Shown piece after piece: positions 1 through 9,756 of a stretch of DNA of 10,025 bases. The notes under the pieces were generated by a model. It had not been told where the DNA came from, searched no databases, and was given only the letters and a program-made list of their open reading frames with translations. Positions within the stretch are counted from its first letter, which is position 1, and every line of letters begins with the position of its first letter. Position numbers and translations under genes: made by a program. The stretch comes from Isohypsibius dastychi (taxonomy: Eukaryota > Tardigrada > Eutardigrada > Parachela > Isohypsibiidae): the NCBI GenBank assembly GCA_034696485.1, contig JAQIWT010001638.1, forward strand, positions 1 to 10,025. Reading direction: 5' to 3'.

Positions 1-3092
<3,092 letters not shown>

Positions 3093-3222
3093 ACTTGTTC
3101 TCTGGCTGATGTTTTTTTCTGCGAAAGTGTTTTTAATCATGTCACAAAATATTTCGTTGAATGCCGGTTCATTATAACGCATACAGTGCGCAATACCGAT
3201 GTATCGAAGACAATCAACGCGT

Positions 3223-3228
3223 ATTAAA
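3223..3228 (+). terminator. Candidate polyadenylation signal ATTAAA for Pitx
   Basis: ATTAAA, the commonest animal variant of AATAAA, lies about 130 nt after the Pitx stop codon. There is no clear alternative nearby. Support is by motif and position only. Confidence 0.3.
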
Positions 3229-3448
3229 GATCATTTTTCTGGAGGCTTTTTTCGCACTGTCCTTTGGAGTGACCGTTATTTATACAGTGATTTTCCAGGA
3301 GACTGGGTAATAGCGGTAAAAACCGTAAGGCTTGATTTCAAGATTATTCTAGTCAAAGGTCAACCTAAATTGAGCAGCTGTAACGAGCGAGCATGGAAGA
3401 TGATCAGAACTACAAGCGTTCCACCTCACGGAAGACTGCCATCGTTTG

Positions 3449-3468
3449 TTGCGGGCATAACCCCGCAA
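3449..3468. repeat. Small GC-rich hairpin
   Basis: TTGCGGG at 3449-3455 pairs perfectly with CCCGCAA at 3462-3468 around the 6-nt loop CATAAC. One G-T and one T-A pair can extend the stem. It is in the spacer and has no assigned role. Confidence 0.6.
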
Positions 3469-3867
3469 TACCCCCAATTATACCGTTAAACTACAACACT
3501 TGACCCTTCCTGCGAACAACATGGGCTGTGTAAATCACTTTTTGTAACAGCTTTTTGTAACCGACCGGAATTTTGAAATATCTGATGGTACTTTGAAATA
3601 TATAATCACTCAAAAACGCAAGGTCACCAGCAAAAAGCATGCACTATATTGTCTTAAAAACAACTTATGACCCAACATGTATATTCCACAGGAACTGAGC
3701 TTCTAGGATAGGCCCAGAACTTGCCCGTATTTATAAACGTTTGGATTTAATCTGATCAATCGGAACGAATACTGAATTAATATTACTTTCTCACTGTTCG
3801 AAGTTGACGAATTCAACTCCACTGGACTTTCTGAAGATTCCAAGGACATGGTTGTAGTGGAGTGACT

Positions 3868-3887
3868 TTTAGCTCAGCTGAGCTAAA
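3868..3887. repeat. 20-bp perfect palindrome TTTAGCTCAGCTGAGCTAAA
   Basis: The sequence equals its own reverse complement and has a CAGCTG E-box at its centre. It sits inside a wider inverted pair, AGTGAC at 3861-3866 and GTCACT at 3905-3910. CTCAGCT occurs again just downstream (3891-3897). TAGCTCAG and TAGAGCATGTCACTTGG look like tRNA D-arm and anticodon-side sequence, so a decayed tRNA-derived element is one reading, but no full cloverleaf was found. Confidence 0.6.
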
Positions 3888-4728
3888 GCACTCAGCTAGA
3901 GCATGTCACTTGGCGATTCCAGATAAGCAATGTTGCATAAAGTAACAACCAAACTCTGGTAAGTATTTCAGTATTATTATGTATGAAATCAGCTAATTCT
4001 TAGTATTCCAACTCCAAAAAAACCAATTACCGTAGATAAAATTGCGCACAGCAAGCGATTTTTCATAGCATAACTATCATGTTTTTTAAAAGCAGACGTA
4101 GGTTTTTTGGTATGTCTACGCAGTTGTTTTTACGCTGTAAAACTGCGATATTGTATTAAAAATTCCAGTGAAACTGGTAAACATTCGTCATTAATGCTGC
4201 CGGGAAAGCTCTTGAAATATTCCGTGGCCGCTCGTTGGCATTTATCCTGCTTGAAGCGATTTTAACCTATCTAATAATTTGAGATACGAGAGGAAAGGCA
4301 TCTCAGGAAGCGTGACCATGGTCCATCGAAACGAACCAATAAAAAGTCACAAAGTGCTTCTAGCCATTTGTTCTGCAATGCTTGTCATATTGAAGCTGCC
4401 AGTACTGGTGTTTTGGTGAAGGTACGCAAAAATCAATCACGGCGCTTTGGCTGAGTACCCCACCACCTAATCACGTATGAAAGCAATATGCGTAGTCGAG
4501 ACGATGGAAAGATCCCAAGCGCGCGTAACATGCGTGACATGCCGAAGACGTACAGAAGAACTTTCTTAAGGAATATTATATAAAGGATTGGGTATGTAAC
4601 TACATAACTACCAAAAGTTGATGGGGATTTTGAAGAACAACCAATTTTACCACTAGGAGGTCTTCTCAAGTTGTTCGTGATATCTTTGATTTCGGATGTA
4701 AGTGAACCAAACTTTCAGTCAGCATTAA

Positions 4729-4736
4729 CATATACA
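4729..4736 (+). promoter_or_regulatory. Weak TATA-like motif upstream of the small secreted protein gene
   Basis: CATATACA lies about 45 nt before the ATG at 4778 in an AT-rich stretch. It is the only TATA-like candidate at a plausible distance and implies a very short 5' UTR. Weak support. Confidence 0.2.
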
Positions 4737-4777
4737 GCTGTATTGCAATTGTTAATAGCATATTCAGTAACAACACA

Positions 4778-5014
4778 ATGGACGGCAAGCAAGTGGCCTT
4801 TGCTATGATTTTCCTTTTAATATTTGCTTATCATGTCACCTCGTCCACCGAAATCAAGATTCGAGCTCGTCGTGGCACGTCAACATGGACCTGCACTTAC
4901 CGGGGGGCAAGCGTCGGTACGGTGACAATATGGTGGGGTCACACTGCTGGAGATGGCAAATGGGCATGTAACGAGTGGAAATCCCAATGCCACAAAGAAT
5001 GTGATGCGTTTTGA
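4778..5014 (+). CDS. Small secreted Cys/Trp-rich protein, frame broken at the 3' end
   Basis: ATG at 4778 sits in a strong context (ACACAATGG). The 78-residue product starts with a signal peptide (hydrophobic core about residues 6-18, likely cleavage after the Ser-Ser near 22-23). A basic patch (KIRARR, 27-32) follows, then a Trp/Cys domain with Cys at 39, 64, 71 and 75 and motifs WTCTY, TIWWG, GDGKWACNEW. It is probably exported. The frame ends with TGA at 5012-5014 inside TTTTGA, but a strongly protein-like frame (+2) opens just there, with two more Cys. The true protein therefore probably once ran on to about codon 145. The pattern weakly recalls small Cys- and Tyr-rich trematode secreted proteins such as those with the trematode eggshell synthesis (TES) domain. 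I cannot confirm this without a profile search. The gene may be a recent pseudogene, or the break may be a sequencing error. Confidence 0.6.
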   Translation: MDGKQVAFAMIFLLIFAYHVTSSTEIKIRARRGTSTWTCTYRGASVGTVTIWWGHTAGDGKWACNEWKSQCHKECDAF

Positions 5015-5224
5015 AGACTCGCGATGAAGAACTCACCGGGGACACGGTTACTGTTGACTATACTTTTGTACACAAGACAAATTACAGTTTTTTAGTCAAG
5101 CTCAGATTCTTGATGTACTACAGATATTTTGAGGTGAACGTGGAGAGGAAGTGGAGTGGTTTTAAATGCGTTGGCATTTGCTTTGACGAAAATAAAAAGA
5201 AGCGCGATCTTCACACCATCACGC
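5005..5224 (+). pseudogene. Frame-shifted continuation of the small secreted protein
   Basis: Relative to the upstream frame this segment is shifted by one deleted or two inserted bases. The two open frames overlap only at 5005-5011, so the break must fall in TGCGTTTT, most simply loss of one T from the run at 5009-5012. The reading is compositionally like a folded secreted domain: TVTVDYTFVHKTNY, LRFLMYYRYFEVNVER, WSGFKCVGICFDEN, with two Cys that would make six in total. No intron of plausible size explains the shift. After about 5225 the frame runs into repeat-like DNA and stays open by chance to 5508, so the original C-terminus is not defined. Confidence 0.5.
5191..5196 (+). terminator. 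Candidate polyadenylation signal AATAAA
   Basis: AATAAA lies about 180 nt after the TGA at 5014 and could serve the small secreted gene. In the shifted frame it is also readable as coding (Asn-Lys-Lys), so its use is uncertain. Confidence 0.3.
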
Positions 5225-5575
5225 TCTCGCGTTCAACTCATCAACGCAAGTCTTCACCAGAACCAGTTTGTGAGCACGTTGCAAGTATCGGCATTAGGAT
5301 ATCCCTGGGTTGGGTCGGAACGGCCCATGGGTCGCTTCGTGGGTTAAAATTTCCAACTCATGGGTTGGATATTCCATGTCGTGCCAAGGCACTCATGGGA
5401 GTTTTCCGGTGGTTTATGAATGAATACAACTCAGTTTTTTATGGGATACACGATATTTCTGGTTTCAGCGCTCGGTCTTTATGGACATGTTGGGTTTTGT
5501 GTTTCTGATCCCACTGAAATGGCACTGTCGGAAACGAGCAATCCATGAACTTGGGTTCAAGCCTAGAGTGTTGAA
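5225..5575 (+). repeat. Interspersed repeat-like block (contains copy B)
   Basis: The block differs in texture from its surroundings. CATGGG recurs at 5326, 5359 and 5394 (about 34-bp steps), with repeated TGGGTTGG-type words and a GTGCC/GGCAC dyad at 5381-5392. Its 3' part matches copy A. It ends near GGTTCAAGCC, which resembles a tRNA B box, so a SINE or LINE tail is possible. Both outer borders are estimates, because only the 79-bp portion has a second copy in this window. Confidence 0.5.
5475..5553 (+). repeat. Dispersed repeat copy B
   Basis: Direct-orientation partner of copy A at 3019-3097, about 89% identical and gap-free. In the frame used by Pitx in copy A this copy is also open up to the same TGA (SLYGHVG..., then TEMALS...). 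Confidence 0.75.
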
Positions 5576-5921
5576 AACAACATGGACTACAAGGCACTTG
5601 TTCGAGAAACCAGCGGTTTCGAAAATGAATGAATGTGCATAAGAACTTGGGATTTCTTTTGGCTACAATCGTTTGCCAGACTTTAGCTCACTTACAGAGA
5701 TACCGTATAGCCCTGTGCAGGTGGTTCTTCCATGACCCACACGCGCTTGAACTCTAGGAATACAACATTCACTGGGCTGGGTGATTAACGGCCACGGAAG
5801 ACAATGGGTGATAGTAACCGTATCAGAGAGAGAGATCACAATGCAAACCGATACGGAAGCCAGTGGGAACTTATTACACGATGTATTCTCCCTATCAGTT
5901 CGAGTTTCACCAACCAAAATC
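5576..5921. other. Spacer upstream of the cadherin gene
   Basis: No gene seen. The 3' part from 5781 is open in the cadherin frame with an upstream in-frame ATG at 5841, but this stretch looks non-coding and sits ahead of a clear signal peptide. It is therefore taken as 5' UTR or promoter. No TATA box is evident; TCACTTACAG ending near 5697 is acceptor-like and could be a cis- or trans-splice acceptor. Confidence 0.5.
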
Positions 5922-6935
5922 ATGCTTGCTAAACTCTTCTCCTTTGTTTTTGTGATGGCCGGCACCGTCAGAGCTCCAGTCCCAGGTGCTGTGCCAGAGG
6001 GTTCCTGCTCGACACGGGGGTATGGGCATGACCGTATCCATCGTTTTTCTAACCAGCCACCACTTACTGATGAGCAAAATCTTCGAGAATGGACTCGTTT
6101 CGGCCACATCTGCTGCCTGAAATCATACCCCATTCTTCAACTCGACCAACTCATCGAGAAAAGCCCATTCTACTCTTACAACGGGTGCAACAACATGGCT
6201 AGTCCAACTCTACAATTCCGAATATTCATAAACGAATCGCTAGCGAGAACTGAGCAAACTTCTTGCCAGCAAGCCTACGTGGATTTTCCGCTGCAAGCAT
6301 GGGTTCAATATGTGCCCTGTGAGATTCAAGTGAAAGGTGATCTCAAGGGCTACATTGACAGAACCAGGCCATGCACTTATAACCCTGTACTTGCACTGAG
6401 CTGTAATGCATCGAACGGGCAAGTCGGACGGAAAACGTATTTGAACGGGACCGAAAGCCCAGTCATCGACCAGAACACGCCACCGAAATGGAGTGCGGAA
6501 ACCATGACAATCTCCGTGTCTGAGTTCGCCACAGCTGACACCATGGTTCTCTTCCCAAAACCAGCTTTACTTTCCGTTTCGGAAAACTCGGATATTTGGG
6601 GATCAGCGAATTGGAGAATCAACCTGAAACTTGTTGATCTTTCTGAACAGGTTGGGAATTCCAAGTTATACCTCGATGACCTTTTCGTTGTGCAAGCAGA
6701 CCCTGATATTCCATCCAGCCAGAACGTGACTGTTCCGGCGCTACGACTGCGAAAACGGATTCCGCATGATTCATGTTTTCAAAACAATTGCAGCTTTAGT
6801 TTTCAAGTCGTTGCGACTGATGGAGATGGACTGTCATCTGCTGTAAACATTACTCTCCAGATCATTGACGAAAACAACCATCCACCTGTATTTGAACCGT
6901 CTCCAGACGCTATCCAGATCCACAGTCCTCAGCAG
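5922..6935 (+). CDS. Cadherin-like gene exon 1
   Basis: 338 codons, ending in phase 0 at CAG-CAG with donor GTATGG at 6936. It encodes the signal peptide, the Cys-rich N-terminal region, the first cadherin repeat and the first strand of the next one. Reading through the donor breaks the second repeat and ends at 7082, so an intron is required. Confidence 0.88.
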
Positions 6936-7557
6936 GTATGGATTTTTAACTTTTCAGACCATTCAGCTGATGCAACTACTTTACTGTTTCCAGATTATCA
7001 AAAATCTTACACGTGTCTCGGCCATAGATGGCGACAAGGGAATAAACTGCACAATTACATATTCTTTGACAACTGGTCATGACTTATTCTCGATCAACAA
7101 GACCAGTGGTATTATTTCAATGGAAAAGGTCATTGTGATGAAGGAGTATACACCCGATTTCCACATTGTCACCGTGAAAGCTCACGAAGATGCATCCACG
7201 AACCCGAACAAGTGCAGCCATGACATGATTGCTTTCAAGGCAATCGTTTTCCACTGGGACCGTGCGGGAGCTCCAACCACTGATCTTGCCACGGAGCCCT
7301 CGATTTTGCGAGTGAAAAAAGAAAACAGCCGATTGGTGATTCTTGGCTATTTGATGGTCAGAGAAAACGGAGTCGAGATAAGCGCGGAGAACTTTATTAT
7401 TCGCGTAAAAGATGAACGTTTTATGATCGACCGGGATGGGACAATATTGAAACTAGCGGGGCACTTCATCCAGGAGAGCACTTTCATTCGGGTGGAGGTT
7501 TTGAAAAAGCACAACCAAGTTCTGTTTGCTCGCGATATCAGCGTTATTGCAGAGTGA
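5922..7557 (+). CDS. Secreted cadherin-repeat protein (protocadherin-like), two exons
   Basis: Exons 5922-6935 and 6994-7557 give 525 residues. The start at 5922 is chosen because it gives a signal peptide (MLAKLFSFVFVMAGTVRA, 1-18) with A at -3. Residues 19-220 form a Cys-rich N-terminal region with several N-glycosylation sequons. Around 225-325 is a divergent cadherin repeat ending with calcium-binding-type motifs ATDGDG (298-303) and DENNHPPVF (316-324). About 325-430 is a clearer repeat: AIDGDKGINCTITYSL from 348, then DLFSINKTSGIIS. The final ~95 residues have no motif I recognise. Cadherin repeats mediate calcium-dependent adhesion outside the cell. No membrane helix lies before the TGA at 7555-7557, unusual for a cadherin and short for the family, but a hydrophobic segment follows in frame. 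Cadherin assignment is sure; the subclass is not. Confidence 0.88.
6994..7557 (+). CDS. Cadherin-like gene exon 2
   Basis: The acceptor TTACTGTTTCCAG ends at 6993, giving a 58-nt intron. The exon opens IIKNLTRVSAIDGDKG, restoring a normal cadherin repeat core, and runs 187 codons to TGA. A second acceptor, TTTTCAG ending at 6957, is also in frame and would insert 12 residues. Confidence 0.87.
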   Translation: MIKNLTRVSAIDGDKGINCTITYSLTTGHDLFSINKTSGIISMEKVIVMKEYTPDFHIVTVKAHEDASTNPNKCSHDMIAFKAIVFHWDRAGAPTTDLATEPSILRVKKENSRLVILGYLMVRENGVEISAENFIIRVKDERFMIDRDGTILKLAGHFIQESTFIRVEVLKKHNQVLFARDISVIAE

Positions 7558-7746
7558 TTGGTTTTTTTTCTTTTCATGACACAGTTATGCGTTTACTACG
7601 TAGTACAGTATTTCACACGTTGTTGTCCGATCAAAAACACAGACAGTAAAACCACGCACTTACGGTCCACAAATGCCTCTACCCAAAAGCTTGTCCGAAG
7701 GGCCACTATGTACAATGGCAACAGGGACAGCACAGCAGACACATAG
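7558..7746 (+). other. In-frame post-stop extension with membrane-helix-like start
   Basis: Directly after the cadherin TGA the same frame stays open for 62 sense codons to a TAG. It begins LVFFLFMTQLCVYYVVQYF, with mean Kyte-Doolittle hydropathy about 1.7 by hand, then TRCCPIK (basic plus Cys-Cys, typical of the cytoplasmic side and of palmitoylation), then a hydrophilic Ser/Thr/Arg tail. It could be translated by TGA readthrough, joined by splicing at the acceptor-like TTTCATGACACAG (ending 7584), or be 3' UTR by chance. Confidence 0.35.
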
Positions 7747-7799
7747 TGCAATACTTGTGGAACTTGAATCAGACTAACTACCGTTCTCAGGCGGCAGCC

Positions 7800-8025
7800 C
7801 GAATTCCCAGTCCTTCCAAAGTTCCCCCTTTGATGTGTCCCCCCAATTGTCGCCTCAGAACTGTCCCCACCAGATTGTCCCCTCCGATTTGTCCCCTCTG
7901 ATCTGTCCTCTCTGATTCGGCCCTTCCGAATTGTCACTCTGATGTATCTTTCCCAATCGTTCCATCAAAATTGTCCTCTTCAAACTGACTCCCGAAACTG
8001 TCCCCTCCGAACCGTCCCCCGAAAG
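7800..8025 (+). repeat. Degenerate pyrimidine-rich minisatellite, 14-bp period
   Basis: About 15-16 imperfect units of roughly A-T/C-TGTCCCCTCYG. From 7848 to about 7946 the period is exactly 14 bp (TGT or its variant at 7848, 7862, 7876, 7890, 7904, 7918, 7932); later units are 13-15 bp and more decayed. The strand is C/T-rich, with GGGGAC words on the opposite strand. A 14-bp unit does not keep a reading frame, so the open minus-strand stretch across it is an artefact. Confidence 0.85.
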
Positions 8026-8806
8026 TCAAAGAAAAGAAATTGAGAAAATGGGAACATAACTCCAACTGAAAGCCACTCCTGGTTGGGAGCTTCTTAGTGC
8101 CTGAGCTTTGTTACCTCGGGGGCTTTCGCTATGCTCAGCGCGCTGGACAGGCAAACTGGAGGACAGGCAAACACCATACGGACCTAACCGTGCACCGAGT
8201 GATTATAGACTATAATGACACTCATTCTTAAAAGGAACCTTTTGTGAGTTACACCGCTTCATCACGTAAAAATCTGAAAAATATTTTTATAATAGACCGT
8301 GATTCTAATTCTGGCAGTATGGTATGAAGAACAGGCAAAAAAATATCACGGATCATCACTCCAGTTCAAATGCCAGGAGAAAACATAATCGTGTCATCTT
8401 TGTTTGTTTTGTCGTTTCTAGGAAGCATTCCTCTACAACCCCTAACAGTCTATCAGTTTTTCAGTTTCTTTTCAGTTTCCAGTTTTTTCTCTTAGTAGTC
8501 TCCATCTCCAGGTTGTAATCTCAGAATGACCTCAGTGGTGATGTTCGGTTCTGGAATGCAGCTACCGAAACAGTAAGCCATGTTTGGAGTGCCTTCACTC
8601 AAGTACTAGTGGTGAGCGGCAAAAACAACCCAGTCTAAACTCGTAAGAATGGACACTATGGCAATAATTCCTTTAAAGCAATAATCTCTCCATTCCATGA
8701 GGACAAGTAATCCTTGATAGGTTTATTGGTTGAAGAGTTCTAATCAGCAGCACAACACTTGAACGTCAGCATCTTTCGCCCGGAACTGAACACGAATAAA
8801 AGGAAT
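8026..8806. other. Spacer between the cadherin-like and Ig-domain genes
   Basis: No gene is supported. Visible items are a GGACAGGCAAAC direct repeat at 8145-8156 and 8161-8172, four CAGTTT words at 8454, 8462, 8473 and 8480 in a pyrimidine-rich stretch followed by TCTTAG (acceptor-like), and a TAATCC at 8708. The promoter or 5' UTR of the Ig-domain gene must lie toward the end; no TATA box stands out. AGTTCTAATCAG near 8749 is acceptor-like. Confidence 0.5.
8145..8172 (+). repeat. 12-bp direct repeat GGACAGGCAAAC
   Basis: Two perfect copies (8145-8156 and 8161-8172) separated by TGGA. Too short to class; probably a local duplication. Confidence 0.7.
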
Positions 8807-9308
8807 ATGAATTCGACCCACAAAACACGACAATTTTCGTTTTCACAAATGTTTCTGGCGTTTCTAAGCTTTGTGGCCATAGTGCCATATTCGTTGGCTT
8901 CTACTGACTTCAGGATGTCGATCTCCGTCCCAAAGTACAAGAACCTCGGATCGTCCGTTCAGTTCACTTGCAGCTGGGATCTCGTTGACGCTCAATATTC
9001 CGATGTGACCGTAGCCTGGCAGATTAGAACCGCTTCATTCCAAGAGTTGATTCAACTGAAAGTCGACAGACCGACCCGACACAAGATTGAATGGCAAGAA
9101 GAAAGGGCATTCTACACCAAACCTAATCTGGGAAGTGTCTCACTGAGTTCAGAACGACGAGAGAGCACCTTGACACTGCGACAACTGTCTTCAGAGGTGA
9201 ATGGAAAATACACCTGCATCATAACAAGCACCAAACGTGGCTTCACGGGAGAGCAACCAGGCAGTGAACTTGTGACCAAAAACAGTACCATTTCGTTTCG
9301 TGCAGTCG
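8807..9308 (+). CDS. Ig-domain gene exon 1 (signal peptide and Ig fold)
   Basis: ATG at 8807 has A at -3 and directly precedes the signal peptide. The exon has 167 codons plus one base, with donor GTCG|GTAAGT at 9309. The whole Ig domain in one exon with a phase 1 end is usual for Ig-fold genes. Confidence 0.85.
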
Positions 9309-9756
9309 GTAAGTGAACGAATCTGACCCTTCAGAAAAAGAAGTCACATTTTTGCATCATCATGAAAATGGATATTTGTTATTTTTTCAGTCGACGGAGA
9401 TCAACCCAAAATCCAGGATGTTCAAGTTGGTCGAGGAATCATCCTACTAGATCAGATGAACTGTGACTGTTCCGCTGATAAAAACTGGCGCGAGGGTAAG
9501 CCTAAAGAAATGACTGCATGACAATAAGGTTTTTTCTATGCCCAATCTCAATCTCAGTTCTGTGTCTATCATGCAGTTTTCTGGTAGGGAGACAAATTTT
9601 TTGGTCCGGCGGGTCGGATTGGGTTCTTGACAACCGGGGCCCAAGAACTACGCAGGCGCCTTTGACGTTGATACCATGTCCAGTCGGGAAGAACTGCATT
9701 CAGGGATATGGATTGACTTATTACTGTACTAATGAGGTCTTGGTAAAGATCAAAAG
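8807..9756 (+). CDS. Secreted or surface Ig-domain protein, 3'-partial, three exons in window
   Basis: Exons 8807-9308, 9391-9495 and 9588-9756 join in phase (1, 1) and leave the window's gene open in phase 2. The N-terminus has a signal peptide with its core at about residues 15-28 (MFLAFLSFVAIVPYSLAS), after a basic stretch. Residues about 35-167 form a V-type immunoglobulin fold: Cys55 in VQFTCSW, core Trp71 in VAWQI, STLTLRQL and the Tyr-corner-like VNGKYTC with Cys137. The next exons add a Cys/Trp-rich part: CDCS (192-195), NWREG, WSGGSDW (208-214), then PCPVGKNC and GYGLTYYC. Such a protein would work outside the cell in adhesion, recognition or host contact. I do not recognise the family of the second part. 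The membrane anchor, if any, lies beyond the window. Confidence 0.82.
9391..9495 (+). CDS. Ig-domain gene exon 2
   Basis: A 105-nt symmetrical phase 1-1 exon, after acceptor TATTTTTTCAG (ending 9390) and before donor GAGG|GTAAGC (9496). It codes VDGDQPKIQDV..., ending CDCSADKNWRE. It can be skipped or kept without a frame change. Confidence 0.8.
9588..9756 (+). CDS. Ig-domain gene exon 3
   Basis: The phase 1 join at acceptor TTTTCTGGTAG (ending 9587) gives G-RQIFWSGGSDW. The nearer-consensus CATGCAG ending at 9576 would hit an immediate TAG. The exon ends at CAAAAG|GTAACT (donor at 9757); TTG|GTAAAG at 9743 is an alternative. Without splicing the frame stops at TAA 9758-9760. Confidence 0.65.

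Larger units (their letters stand above)
3093..4777. other. Intergenic spacer with probable Pitx 3' UTR at its start
   Basis: No gene is supported. The first part is probably the Pitx 3' UTR, with an ATTAAA at 3223-3228. A 96-codon open stretch at 3199-3489 lacks a convincing start context, motifs or splice signals and is treated as chance. The spacer also holds a 7-bp perfect hairpin near 3449-3468, a 20-bp palindrome at 3868-3887 and an AATAAA at 4338-4343 of unknown use. Confidence 0.6.

Noticed and set aside
3199-3489. 96-codon + strand open frame
   Set aside because: No signal peptide, domain or splice signals; composition is like the surrounding spacer. The ATG at 3199 has a weak context.
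4433-4669. Minus-strand 78-codon open frame with a hydrophobic stretch
   Set aside because: No supporting motif or neighbouring signals; likely chance in AT-rich spacer upstream of the secreted-protein gene.
5841-5843. Upstream in-frame ATG for the cadherin-like protein
   Set aside because: It would put 27 polar residues before the signal peptide; the ATG at 5922 gives a normal signal sequence and has A at -3.
5663-6133. 156-codon minus-strand frame opposite the cadherin 5' end
   Set aside because: Shadow of the coding strand: the + strand reads a signal peptide and a conserved extracellular protein.
7596-7937. 113-codon minus-strand frame with Gly/Arg repeats
   Set aside because: Its repeats come from the 14-bp minisatellite, whose period does not preserve a frame; no start or splice support.
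8324-8518. 64-codon + strand frame ending in a Phe/Leu-rich stretch
   Set aside because: The hydrophobicity comes from the TTT-rich CAGTTT tract; no start context or conserved motif.
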